A stretch of 44,908 nucleotides of DNA from an uncultured Erysipelothrix sp. (GCA_947631935.1 CANRNG010000005.1:1-44908), one strand, 5' to 3'. Counted from the stretch's first letter, positions 35,848 to 44,363 are shown. Notes: generated by a model from the sequence alone, not told the origin. Made by a program: numbers and translations.

Positions 35848-36302
35848 TCTTCGTCTTCATATGTTTCAATGGCTTCAACCACTTCTGCTTCAATCACATG
35901 CTTATTTTCATTGATTTGAATTCTTTGTTTTCGTCGAATATGAAGTAATATTTCTAAAGTGATACCCAAGGCAACAACCAGTGCCATGATAATCATCCAT
36001 CCAAGGAAACCAGCCAGTTCACCAAATCCTTCGGTTGCAAATGAGTATACGTAGTAGAGTGTTCCAAAAGAGAAAACATACCCTAAAACGAATAGTAAAA
36101 AGGCGGCATTGAGTTTTAATTGGATGAGTATGAATACATATAATCCAAAGGCGACTCCCATGAAGAAGTAATTCAATAATATATGTCCTTCGTAAGGTGT
36201 TCCTAAGATGCCGAAGACAGCAATCGAAAACAGGGTCATTGTGAGTGCAACAAAGATGACTGATATCGCAATCTGTCGCTTGAAATCTATTTTATTTAGC
36301 AT
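35826..36302 (-). CDS. Four-helix membrane protein of unknown function
   Basis: 158 residues with four clear membrane helices (about 10-32, 40-62, 66-90 and 97-118) and a charged C-terminal tail rich in Glu and Lys (VIEAEVVEAIETYEDEEKK). No family recognised. The stop codon sits inside the shared terminator. Ribosome site AAAGGAGTG before the ATG. Divergent from the ArsR gene; their promoters face away from each other in a 144-base gap. Confidence 0.78.
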   Translation of the reverse strand: MLNKIDFKRQIAISVIFVALTMTLFSIAVFGILGTPYEGHILLNYFFMGVAFGLYVFILIQLKLNAAFLLFVLGYVFSFGTLYYVYSFATEGFGELAGFLGWMIIMALVVALGITLEILLHIRRKQRIQINENKHVIEAEVVEAIETYEDEEKKNLVD

Positions 36303-36376
36303 TTAAAACACTCCTTTTTTCATTGTTTAAGTTTATAATACCATAAAGAGTGTTATAATTGGTAGAGAAGCGGGTG

Positions 36377-36397
36377 ATGAAAGTTTTTACTTTTCAT
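36377..36397. promoter_or_regulatory. Inverted repeat in the ArsR gene leader, candidate operator
   Basis: ATGAAA...TTTCAT with 9 bases between the arms, downstream of a TATAAT box at 36354-36359. ArsR/SmtB proteins bind AT-rich imperfect palindromes of the ATGAA..TTCAT type, so autoregulation is plausible. No good -35 is visible. Confidence 0.4.
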
Positions 36398-36446
36398 TAA
36401 AGCTTAAAAGCGTATTTTTTGTAATAAAATGGAAGGATGTTTATAA

Positions 36447-36803
36447 ATGAATACATTGAATGAAAATGAACGCATTATAATGAAAGAAAACCTTTATAGA
36501 AATGAAATATATGAAGCGATGATGACTATTTTTAAGATGTTTGGGAATGCTTCGCGTCTAAAAATAATGACAATTCTTTCAAAGCAACCTTGTTCTGTCA
36601 ATGATTTAACCGATATCTTGGGGATGAGTCAATCGGCTGTGTCTCAACACCTTCATAAATTGAGGGAAGCGAACTTGGTAAAGTTCGAGAAGGTTGGATT
36701 GAATATTTTTTATTCTTTGATGGATGACCATGTTATGACCATATTTGAACAGGCGTTGGATCATGTTGTTGAAGAATGTAATGATTTTCATGAAAATAAT
36801 TAG
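36447..36803 (+). CDS. ArsR/SmtB-family metalloregulator with SmtB-type alpha-5 zinc site
   Basis: 118-residue winged-helix repressor (LGMSQSAVSQHLHKLREANLV recognition region). In the last helix Asp93-x-His95, His106 and Glu109 reproduce the spacing of SmtB's alpha-5 Zn(II) site (D104, H106, H117, E120). Cys49 lies at the alpha-3 start, where ArsR/CadC proteins often keep a Cys. A zinc (or cobalt/nickel) sensor is therefore likely. No metal transporter adjoins: the next gene has its own promoter. AAGGA ribosome site. Confidence 0.88.
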   Translation: MNTLNENERIIMKENLYRNEIYEAMMTIFKMFGNASRLKIMTILSKQPCSVNDLTDILGMSQSAVSQHLHKLREANLVKFEKVGLNIFYSLMDDHVMTIFEQALDHVVEECNDFHENN

Positions 36804-36806
36804 CTA

Positions 36807-36834
36807 TTTACAATCGGAGAAAAACATGTATAAT
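36807..36834 (+). promoter_or_regulatory. Promoter of the pyrophosphatase-like gene
   Basis: TTTACA, 16 bases, TATAAT, starting 3 bases after the ArsR stop. Confidence 0.72.
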
Positions 36835-36862
36835 ATTCTATGTAAGGGAGCGTTGAAGCATT

Positions 36863-37243
36863 ATGGATAAAAACTTATTTAATAATGGTTATTTTTGGCA
36901 AAAGATTGATTCTTTGGTCTTATCAACCAGTATCATAATTTCTCAACCTAAAGGGAGTCACCACGCTAAATATCTTAATATGATTTATCCTGTTGATTAT
37001 GGTTATCTGAATGATACAGATGCTATTAAAGTATTCAAAGGGAGCCGCAAGACCAGTAAGGTTGATGCGATTATGGTTGTGGGCGATATTTTGAAAAGAG
37101 ATTTAGAAGTTAAGTTAATAATGGGTTGTGATGAAAAGGAAACACATAGAATTCTACAGTTCATCAATCAAACGGATTACCAAAAAGGTATTCTTGTCAA
37201 ACGTGGCAATGAGTTACCTGATTGGGCGATTACAGACCTTTAA
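36863..37243 (+). CDS. Inorganic pyrophosphatase-like small protein
   Basis: 126 residues, shorter than family I pyrophosphatases (about 160-180). The core ISQPKGSHHAKY (Lys30) and IYPVDYGYL (about 41-49) match the pyrophosphatase EIPKGS..KYE and YPxNYGYI segments. The metal motif DxDPxDV reads DTDAIKV here: Asp51 and Asp53 remain but the third Asp is Lys56. It ends KGILVKRGNELPDWA. A small pyrophosphatase-like family of this type occurs in Bacillota; whether it hydrolyses pyrophosphate or another substrate is unknown. Own promoter and terminator. GGGAG lies 12 bases before the ATG, a long spacing. Confidence 0.78.
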   Translation: MDKNLFNNGYFWQKIDSLVLSTSIIISQPKGSHHAKYLNMIYPVDYGYLNDTDAIKVFKGSRKTSKVDAIMVVGDILKRDLEVKLIMGCDEKETHRILQFINQTDYQKGILVKRGNELPDWAITDL

Positions 37244-37276
37244 GATCTTTTAGATTATAGATATTGATAATATATT

Positions 37277-37317
37277 AAAGGAGCAAAACAATCTTTGTTT
37301 TACTGCTTCTTTTTTTT
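37277..37317 (+). terminator. Terminator of the pyrophosphatase-like gene
   Basis: Two-part stem: AAAGGAGCA/TGCTTCTTT (one G-U) outside AAAACAA/TTGTTTT, then a long T run. Confidence 0.85.
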
Positions 37318-37320
37318 GTA

Positions 37321-37360
37321 TTTGTGCGCTTTGCACAAAATGGATAAATTGTGCGTACAA
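37321..37360. promoter_or_regulatory. TTGTGC repeat cluster, candidate operator before second ABC pair
   Basis: TTTGTGC-GCTTT-GCACAAA is a perfect 7-bp inverted repeat. A further TTGTGCG (37349-37355) lies within TTGTGCGTACAA. The cluster ends five bases upstream of the -35 of the ABC exporter promoter. The regulator is unknown. Confidence 0.5.
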
Positions 37361-37364
37361 GTCT

Positions 37365-37392
37365 TTTATTAATTAATAATATGCGATAAAAT
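37365..37392 (+). promoter_or_regulatory. Promoter of the second ABC exporter pair
   Basis: TTTATT, 16 bases, TAAAAT. Transcription would start near 37399, past the track's ATG at 37396. Confidence 0.5.
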
Positions 37393-37425
37393 GGTATGCG
37401 TACATTAGAAATGGGACAGGATATT

Positions 37426-39177
37426 ATGGAAGAAATGAAATGGTTATGGGGCAAGATTGGAAAAGATAAATATAAATATATTGTTGCGCTTTTTGGATCT
37501 GTTATTGTGAGTGTGATGGCAATTGTAGCACCCCATGTCAGTTCTTTAATTGTGGATCGCTATATTGCTGGCCCCAATTCTATTGAAAATTTGAGAACAG
37601 ATAGACAGGGTCTAATCTTCTTAATTATTTTTATGATTGCTTTTACTTTATTTAGAACCATTCTGGCTTATTTAACTATGATGTTGTTTGAAAAAGTGAG
37701 TCAAAATGTTGTCTATACAATTCGTACTGAAACTTATGAAATCATTCAGAAACAAGATCGTCAGTATTTCTATAACCATCGCATTGGGGACTTTATGACG
37801 CGTTTGACAGGGGATATTGATATGATACGACACTCCATTGCATGGATTATTAAAACCGTCGTGGAGTCTCTTGTGGTTTTTCTAGTGGCCATTGTGTATC
37901 TATTCAATGTAAATGCTAAATTAACGCTTTGGATTGTCTCCTTGTCTCCTATAATTCTTTTTGTGGCCTTCTTTTTATCTAAAGAAGTACGCCCACGATA
38001 TATTCAATTGAGAAAAAGTTTTTCAGGGTTGAATACAGTGGCTCAAGAAAATATTGCGGCCAATAAAGTCGTTAAGTCGTTTGCGCAGGAAGAATATGAA
38101 ATCCATAAGTTCAACGAGAAATCTGATGCTTATCGTCGTGCCAATGAAGAGGTCACTTTTACGTGGCTCAAATACAATCCCATCTTGGAATTGGTTGCGC
38201 AAGGGTTCTCTGTTATTTTATTATTTATGGGTGGTTTATATATTATGAGAGGGGAACTCTCATTTGGTCAATTTGCTGCTTTTTCTGCTTTACTTTCTGC
38301 CATCGCCAATCCAATGCGGCATGTGGGAATTGTAATCAATGATCTACAACGCTTCTATGTTTCGATAGGAAAAATTCGTGAAATATACTTTGCGAAAAGT
38401 AAAATTGTTAAGACAGCTTATATAGACAATCCTACCCGATTTGAAGGACATATCGAATTTGAGAATGTAAGCTTTAAATATGGAAATAAGACTGTATTTG
38501 AAAATTTGAACCTAGAAATTAAACCGAAAGAAACACTGGCTATTTTGGGGTCTGTGGGTTCTGGTAAAACAACGTTAATTAATCTCATCGCCAGACTTTA
38601 TGATGTCAATACGGGTCAGATAAAAATAGACGGAATCAATATCAAAGATTATCCTTTGGATACTTTACGTGCCAATATTGCGATTGCGACCCAAAAGGTG
38701 ATGCTTTTTTCAGACACCATTTATGAAAATATTGGCTATGGTATGAAGGTCTTGAATGAAGATGAGATTGTTCAATCCGCAAAAGATGCCATGGCCCATG
38801 ACTTTATTTTAAAGACAGAAGATGGCTATCAAACACTCATTGGTGAAGAAGGTGTGGGTTTATCGGGAGGTCAAAGACAGCGTCTTGCTTTAAGTCGTGC
38901 TTTTGCCAGTGATCGTCCCATTTTAATTTTGGATGATACTACTTCTGCAGTGGATAATGAAACTGAAATTGAAATTGCGGAAACACTCAAACGTAATAAA
39001 GATAAGATGACGCAAATCATCATTACACAACGTATCACAACGGCGATGTATGCTGACAGAATCATTGTACTGGATCAGGGTGATATCGTTGAATCGGGTT
39101 CACATGAAGCCTTACTACAAGAAAAGGGTTATTATAGTGACATGGCAAAACTACAGGAATTGGGAGGTGAAGTATAA
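37426..39177 (+). CDS. ABC exporter subunit with degenerate ATPase site (second pair)
   Basis: 583 residues from ATG 37426, which has AGGA upstream and lies after the predicted transcript start; the track's ATG at 37396 does not. Six-helix membrane domain (about 15-310), then an ATPase domain: Walker A GSVGSGKTT (G375), signature LSGGQ, Walker B LILDD with Asp504 in place of the catalytic Glu, and Gln535 in place of the switch His (TQRIT). This is the degenerate-site half of a heterodimer, like the truncated gene at the window start, but here Walker A is normal. The next gene overlaps by one base (TAATG). Confidence 0.94.
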   Translation: MEEMKWLWGKIGKDKYKYIVALFGSVIVSVMAIVAPHVSSLIVDRYIAGPNSIENLRTDRQGLIFLIIFMIAFTLFRTILAYLTMMLFEKVSQNVVYTIRTETYEIIQKQDRQYFYNHRIGDFMTRLTGDIDMIRHSIAWIIKTVVESLVVFLVAIVYLFNVNAKLTLWIVSLSPIILFVAFFLSKEVRPRYIQLRKSFSGLNTVAQENIAANKVVKSFAQEEYEIHKFNEKSDAYRRANEEVTFTWLKYNPILELVAQGFSVILLFMGGLYIMRGELSFGQFAAFSALLSAIANPMRHVGIVINDLQRFYVSIGKIREIYFAKSKIVKTAYIDNPTRFEGHIEFENVSFKYGNKTVFENLNLEIKPKETLAILGSVGSGKTTLINLIARLYDVNTGQIKIDGINIKDYPLDTLRANIAIATQKVMLFSDTIYENIGYGMKVLNEDEIVQSAKDAMAHDFILKTEDGYQTLIGEEGVGLSGGQRQRLALSRAFASDRPILILDDTTSAVDNETEIEIAETLKRNKDKMTQIIITQRITTAMYADRIIVLDQGDIVESGSHEALLQEKGYYSDMAKLQELGGEV

Positions 39178-40952
39178 TGGCGAAGAATCGATATGATGTG
39201 GATGAAAATCTTGAAACACCTTTTAATATAGAATATCTCAAACGGGCCATGGTCTATGTGAAAAAATACCAAAATAAGATGTTGGTTGCCTTTGGGGTCA
39301 GTATATTGGGTGCCTTCATTGGACTCAGTGGTCCTGTTGTTACAAGTCATATCATTGATGTTGTGGTCCCACAGAAAAATATGGGTGCATTGATATTTTG
39401 GGCAGCATTGCTTTTGGCCACGATTATTATCAACCTCATTTTTATCACAATCCGAGGCATTATCATGGCGCGTGTGGGTCAGGCCATTGTCTATGATATT
39501 CGCAGTGATCTATTTGAGCACATTCAATATTTACCTTTTACTTACTACGACAACAGGCCGCATGGTAAAATATTAATTCGTGTGGTTAACTACGTGAATA
39601 CGGTGTCTGATGTTTTATCCAATGGTTTGGTTAACTTGATTCTAGAGTTGGTCAATGTGTTGATGATTTTATTTTTCATGTTTTATGTGGATGTTAGGTT
39701 ATCGCTGGTTATTTTATCAGGAATCCCAATTTCTTTTTTGGTTGTTTTCTTTCTTAGAACCCACCAAAGAAGGGCGTGGCAATTACTTTCTAATAAGAGT
39801 TCCAATGTGAATGCGTATCTTCAAGAGAGTTTGAATGGGATTGAAATTACCCAGCTCTTTAATCGTGAAGTGAAGAATGCCAATATCTTTTCAAACCTTT
39901 CTTCTGAATATAAAACAACTTGGATAAAGGCAGTTCGTATGAATGCTTTGTTTCCTTTTGTGGTGGATAACTTAATGACCATCATATCCATGGGTATCTA
40001 TGGGGTGGGCTTGTTGTGGCTTGGTTTGGAGGAAGTTTCCTTGGGTGTTATTTTGGCGATGGGAACCTATGCATTAAGATTTTGGCATCCAATTTTGAAT
40101 ATCGCCAATATCTATAATAGTTTCGTGACTGCCATTTCATATCTTGAACGTATTTTTGAAACTATGGATGAACCTTTGGTTATTGAAGATAAAGTCGATG
40201 CTTATGAACTTCCGGAAATTAAAGGTGAAGTGGAATTTAAAAATGTATCCTTTGGTTATGAACCCAATGTACCCATTTTAGAAGATGTTAATTTTACCAT
40301 TGAACCGGGTCAATCTGTGGCCTTGGTGGGTCCAACAGGGGCAGGTAAAACTACGATTGTAAACTTATTAAGTCGTTTCTATGATGTGAATGCGGGTGCT
40401 TTGTTGATTGATGGCCATGATATTCGGGATGTGAGTGTTCGTTCGTTGCGTAAGCAAATGGGTATTATGATGCAAGAGAGTTTTATTTTCTCAGGTACGA
40501 TCATGGACAACATTCGCTATGGTAAACAGGATGCAACCGATGAAGCTGTGATTCGGGTGTCTAAATTGGTTCAGGCCCATGATTTTATCTCTAAGTTTGA
40601 AAAGGGATATGATACCTTTGTGCAGGAGAGTGGTTCTGATTTATCTGAGGGTCAAAAACAGTTGATTGCCATGGCCAGAACGTTACTTAAGGATCCGAAA
40701 ATCTTAATTTTAGATGAGGCAACTTCTTCTATTGATACGCAAACTGAACGTTTGGTCCAAGCGGGCTTGGATATCTTGATTGAAGGCAGGACATCATTTA
40801 TCATTGCCCATCGTTTGTCGACAATAAAAAATAGCGACCAGATATTCTATATATCTGATCGCAATATCATTGAACGTGGTAACCATGCGTCCTTAATGGA
40901 ACTTAAGGGTCACTACTATAATTTGGTTCATTCTAAATCTAAATTAAATTAA
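39177..40952 (+). CDS. ABC exporter subunit with intact catalytic site (second pair)
   Basis: 591 residues: membrane domain (about 35-330), then an ATPase domain with Walker A GPTGAGKTT (G385), altered signature LSEGQ, catalytic Glu514 in LILDEATS and switch His545 (AHRLS). It pairs with the preceding subunit so that one site is active and one degenerate. It lacks the long WAWEHPR linker of the first pair's subunit, so the two exporters belong to different subfamilies. The last 14 bases overlap the convergent HAD gene; no terminator is seen between them. Confidence 0.94.
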   Translation: MAKNRYDVDENLETPFNIEYLKRAMVYVKKYQNKMLVAFGVSILGAFIGLSGPVVTSHIIDVVVPQKNMGALIFWAALLLATIIINLIFITIRGIIMARVGQAIVYDIRSDLFEHIQYLPFTYYDNRPHGKILIRVVNYVNTVSDVLSNGLVNLILELVNVLMILFFMFYVDVRLSLVILSGIPISFLVVFFLRTHQRRAWQLLSNKSSNVNAYLQESLNGIEITQLFNREVKNANIFSNLSSEYKTTWIKAVRMNALFPFVVDNLMTIISMGIYGVGLLWLGLEEVSLGVILAMGTYALRFWHPILNIANIYNSFVTAISYLERIFETMDEPLVIEDKVDAYELPEIKGEVEFKNVSFGYEPNVPILEDVNFTIEPGQSVALVGPTGAGKTTIVNLLSRFYDVNAGALLIDGHDIRDVSVRSLRKQMGIMMQESFIFSGTIMDNIRYGKQDATDEAVIRVSKLVQAHDFISKFEKGYDTFVQESGSDLSEGQKQLIAMARTLLKDPKILILDEATSSIDTQTERLVQAGLDILIEGRTSFIIAHRLSTIKNSDQIFYISDRNIIERGNHASLMELKGHYYNLVHSKSKLN

Positions 40953-41736
40953 AATGTTGAAGGGCTTGATATACACCGTCTGATTCAATATCAGCGCTGA
41001 CGTAATCGGCCTTTTCTTTTAGGATATCAATTGAATTTCCCATCGCAACCCCAATGGCTGATTTTTCAATCATTTCTAAGTCATTGGCTGCATCCCCAAT
41101 CGCAATGACGTTATCCCAAGTTAGATTGAGTTTATTCAGTACAAACTCGATGCCTTTTATTTTACCGGCATGTTTGGAATAGATATCATAAGCGTCGGTG
41201 TAGGCCTTTGCGTAAAAACCATTGGGACTTAAAGGACGACTGGCTTCAATGAGGGGTTCATCTCCCATCATAAAGATACCCATGGGCACATCTTTTTCTA
41301 AAAGTTCCTTGGTTTTATCTTCCAGGATATGTAACTTATCTGATCCTTGCATATATACAGTTTGGAATATTTCTAAGTTATGATAGACGGGCATGTTGTC
41401 TTTCATTTTTAGCGCGATACCCAAGTTGTTATTTCTTGCATAATCAATCAACGCGTCCACTTCGTTTTTTTCCATGGGTGTTTTGTAGATTAAGTTTTGT
41501 GATTTATCATAAACACAAGCACCATTGGTACAAACATAATAATTGGGGGAGATGGCTGTATGCACATCATCATGTATAAAATAATAAGCACGTCCAGTCG
41601 CTACTAAAACCTGGATTCCCTTCTCTTTTAGTTTTTCGATTGCAACTTTTGCACTTTTTTCAAGTGTTACTTTTCCACGTTTAATCAGTGTATCATCAAT
41701 ATCAAATATTGCGATTTTTATGTTTTTGTTTTCCAT
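40939..41736 (-). CDS. HAD-superfamily sugar-phosphatase-like hydrolase, Cof type
   Basis: 265 residues. HAD motifs: FDIDDTL (nucleophile Asp11-type), VATGR, a Lys near 215-245, and IGDAANDLEMIEKS, with the Cof-type cap between about 85 and 185. Probably dephosphorylates sugar phosphates, FMN or similar. No ribosome site is visible; a TATGAT box lies six bases before the ATG, compatible with a leaderless or nearly leaderless message, though the -35 is poor. Tail-to-tail overlap with the ABC gene. Confidence 0.9.
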   Translation of the reverse strand: MENKNIKIAIFDIDDTLIKRGKVTLEKSAKVAIEKLKEKGIQVLVATGRAYYFIHDDVHTAISPNYYVCTNGACVYDKSQNLIYKTPMEKNEVDALIDYARNNNLGIALKMKDNMPVYHNLEIFQTVYMQGSDKLHILEDKTKELLEKDVPMGIFMMGDEPLIEASRPLSPNGFYAKAYTDAYDIYSKHAGKIKGIEFVLNKLNLTWDNVIAIGDAANDLEMIEKSAIGVAMGNSIDILKEKADYVSADIESDGVYQALQHFNLI

Positions 41737-41769
41737 AGCTATATCATAGCACTTTCATTTTACTTTTTC

Positions 41770-41798
41770 TTTATAATCTTATTTATTTACGCTATAAT
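41770..41798 (+). promoter_or_regulatory. Promoter of guaBA
   Basis: TTTATA, 17 bases, TATAAT, 26 bases before guaB. The leader is too short for a purine or guanidine riboswitch. Confidence 0.65.
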
Positions 41799-41824
41799 AG
41801 ATAGAAAAAGAAAGAGGAGATACT

Positions 41825-42955
41825 ATGCACGGAAAGATTTTGCAAGAAGCTTATACATTTGATGATTTATTATTGGTGCCTGCCAAATCGGAGGTTGTTC
41901 CAAAAGATGTTTCATTAAAAGCAAGACTCACAGATTCAATCAGTTTGAATGCGCCCATTATTTCAGCAGCGATGGACACCGTTACTGAAGACAAGATGGC
42001 CCTTCATATGGCCAGATTGGGTGGACTTGGATTTATTCATAAAAATATGACCATAGATGAACAAGCCCAAATGGTTAGGAATGTGAAGGCTTATAAAGTC
42101 ACTGAAGCAGATCCTGAAGCCAATGTTGATAAGTCTGGACAACTTTTTGTTGGTGCTGCAGTGGGGGTCTCATTGGATACGTTGGATCGTGTTAAAGCAC
42201 TTGTGGATGCGGGTGTTGACATTATAACCGTTGACAGTGCCCATGGTCATTCAAAAGGGGTTATTGATAGTGTGCGTTCTATTCGTGATGTGTATCCTGA
42301 TTTAGATATAGTGGGGGGAAATATTGTTACCGCCCATGGTGCCATAGATTTAATTGAAGCGGGTGCCAATGTCTTAAAAGTGGGTGTGGGTCCCGGTTCA
42401 ATCTGTACCACACGTGTTGTATCTGGTGTGGGTGTGCCTCAGTTAACGGCAGTCAATGATATTTATCAAGTTGCCAAAGAACACAATGTTGGTGTCATTG
42501 CGGATGGGGGTATTAAACTCTCAGGTGATATCGTTAAAGCCATCGCCGCAGGGGCCGATTGCGTGATGTTGGGGGGACTGTTGGCTGGAACCGAAGAATC
42601 CCCAGGAGATATCATTGAAGTCTATGGAAAGCGTGTTAAAAACTACGTGGGAATGGGTTCGCTCTCCGCAATGCAACGGGGTTCAAGTGATCGCTACTTC
42701 CAAGGCGGTGTGAATGAACTTAAAAAGTTGGTTCCTGAAGGGATTGAAGCAACAGTTCCTTTTAAAGGAAGTATTGAAGATGTAATCTACCAAATGTTGG
42801 GTGGCTTGCGATCAGGTATGGGTTATTGTGGATGTGAATCCATTGATGCTATGAAAGAGCGCGCTCAATTTGTAAAAATAACAGGTGCTGGCTTGAAAGA
42901 AAGTCACCCACACGATGTTGATAATGTAAAATCTGCACCGAATTATAACGTTTAA
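41825..42955 (+). CDS. guaB: IMP dehydrogenase lacking the CBS (Bateman) module
   Basis: 376 residues against the usual ~485. The catalytic barrel is complete: [29 protein letters not shown], loop GPGSICTTR with catalytic Cys194, the GMGSLSAM flap with DRYFQ and the [15 protein letters not shown] tail that distinguishes IMP dehydrogenase from GMP reductase. The two CBS domains normally inserted after about residue 90 are replaced by a short linker ([13 protein letters not shown]). CBS-less forms are known (e.g. Borrelia) and catalytically competent; the CBS module mediates nucleotide regulation, so that control should be missing. Operon with guaA, 9 bases downstream. Confidence 0.95.
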   Translation: MHGKILQEAYTFDDLLLVPAKSEVVPKDVSLKARLTDSISLNAPIISAAMDTVTEDKMALHMARLGGLGFIHKNMTIDEQAQMVRNVKAYKVTEADPEANVDKSGQLFVGAAVGVSLDTLDRVKALVDAGVDIITVDSAHGHSKGVIDSVRSIRDVYPDLDIVGGNIVTAHGAIDLIEAGANVLKVGVGPGSICTTRVVSGVGVPQLTAVNDIYQVAKEHNVGVIADGGIKLSGDIVKAIAAGADCVMLGGLLAGTEESPGDIIEVYGKRVKNYVGMGSLSAMQRGSSDRYFQGGVNELKKLVPEGIEATVPFKGSIEDVIYQMLGGLRSGMGYCGCESIDAMKERAQFVKITGAGLKESHPHDVDNVKSAPNYNV

Positions 42956-42964
42956 GGAGACACC

Positions 42965-44245
42965 ATGAAACAAGATAAAATTGTAATTATTGACTTAGGA
43001 AGTCGTGTAAACACAGACATAGCCCGTCTTATTAGAGTTTTTGGAGTCTATAGTGAAATTCTTCCCCATGATACCACTGAATTTGATGACAGTGTTAAAG
43101 GAATCATTTTAAATGGGGGTCCCAATCGTAATGTTGATGGAAAGGATGTTGATATTGACGCCACGTTATACACACTCAATATCCCCATGATCTCAATTGA
43201 CCACCCATATTCACAAACAAGTGTTCAGTATGAATCTGTACCATCTGAATCCGTGCTTAAAGACTTTGTTTTCGGTACATGTGGTGCTCAAAACACCTGG
43301 AATGCACAAAATTTTATTGATGATCAAGTTAATAAACTTCGAAATGAAATTAAAGATAAAAAAGTACTACTCGCCTTGAGTGGAGGCGTCGACTCATCCG
43401 TGGTTGCATCCCTTTTAATTAAGGCCATTGGCAAACAATTGGTTTGTGTACATGTTAATCATGGATTGATGAGAAAAAATGAATCTGAAGAAGTCCTAAA
43501 GGTCTTTAGCCCTTTGTTGGAAGAAAACCTCATCTATGTGGATGCTTCTGAAAGATTCCTCTCAAAACTAAAAAACGAATCTGATCCTGAAAAGAAACGT
43601 AAAATTATAGGGAATGAGTTCATTGTGGTTTTTGATGAAGAATCCAATAAACTTCAAGGTATCGACTACTTGGCTCAAGGAACCATTTACTCTGATGTGG
43701 TTGAAAGTGGCACCAAAACATCCAAGGGTGTTAAATCACACCATAATGTGGGTGGCCTACCAGAAGACTTGGAATTCAAATTAATCGAGCCCATGGCAAA
43801 CTTATTCAAAGATGAAGTTAGACAAGTGGGTTTGGCATTGGGACTCCCAGAATCGATGGTCTTTAGACAACCCTTTCCAGGTCCTGGCTTGGGTGTCAGA
43901 GTTCTTGGGAATATCACACCTGAAAGACTTCACGCAGTCCGTGAGGCAGATGCAATTTTAAGAGAAGAATTCGCCAACCATGGTCTTGATAAAAAAGTAT
44001 GGCAATACTTTACCATCATCCCCGACTTCAAATCAGTGGGTGTTAAAGAGGGTGAACGCACCTATGCGTACCCCATTATCATTAGAGCAGTCAATGCTAC
44101 CGATGGTATGACTGCAACCATTGAACCCATTGATTATGACATATTGAACACCATTACCAACCGTATCTTAGATGAGGTTGATAATGTTAATAGAGTCCTT
44201 TATGATTTATCACCCAAACCGGGTGGTACTATTGAGTGGGAGTAG
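42965..44245 (+). CDS. guaA: GMP synthase with degenerate, truncated glutaminase domain
   Basis: 426 residues against the usual 510-525. The ATP-pyrophosphatase and dimerisation parts are intact: SGGVDSS P-loop (139-145), VNHGLMRKNE, LAQGTIYSDVVES, SHHNVGGLPE, RQPFPGPGLGVR and the C-terminal KPGGTIEWE. The N-terminal glutaminase domain is only ~100 residues. It starts normally (IVIIDLGS, GIILNGGPN), but the nucleophile elbow GICYGMQ reads SIDHPYS, with Asp79 in place of Cys. It then passes directly into the ATPase domain, so the half with catalytic His and Glu is missing. Predicted to use ammonia directly or a separate subunit. AAGGAGA ribosome site, 9 bases after guaB. Confidence 0.93.
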   Translation: MKQDKIVIIDLGSRVNTDIARLIRVFGVYSEILPHDTTEFDDSVKGIILNGGPNRNVDGKDVDIDATLYTLNIPMISIDHPYSQTSVQYESVPSESVLKDFVFGTCGAQNTWNAQNFIDDQVNKLRNEIKDKKVLLALSGGVDSSVVASLLIKAIGKQLVCVHVNHGLMRKNESEEVLKVFSPLLEENLIYVDASERFLSKLKNESDPEKKRKIIGNEFIVVFDEESNKLQGIDYLAQGTIYSDVVESGTKTSKGVKSHHNVGGLPEDLEFKLIEPMANLFKDEVRQVGLALGLPESMVFRQPFPGPGLGVRVLGNITPERLHAVREADAILREEFANHGLDKKVWQYFTIIPDFKSVGVKEGERTYAYPIIIRAVNATDGMTATIEPIDYDILNTITNRILDEVDNVNRVLYDLSPKPGGTIEWE

Positions 44246-44270
44246 TACCCATTTATTAAAGAAGATGACG

Positions 44271-44296
44271 AAAGTCCACTAAACAGTGGACTTTTT
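44271..44296 (+). terminator. Terminator of guaBA
   Basis: AAAGTCCACT-AAAC-AGTGGACTTT plus T run, 25 bases after the guaA stop. Confidence 0.92.
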
Positions 44297-44335
44297 AAGT
44301 GTCAATCTTGGGAATGGTGGGAAAATGGGGTCTAG

Positions 44336-44357
44336 TGATGTCAAAATGATGTCAAAA
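44336..44357. repeat. Tandem 11-bp direct repeat downstream of guaA
   Basis: TGATGTCAAAA occurs twice in immediate succession, between the guaBA terminator and the 3' end of the minus-strand ORF. It could be a recombinase or regulator binding site; function unknown. Confidence 0.85.
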
Positions 44358-44363
44358 AATATG

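Noticed and set aside
41799-41824. Riboswitch before guaBA
   Set aside because: Only about 20 bases lie between the promoter and guaB, too short for a purine or other known riboswitch.
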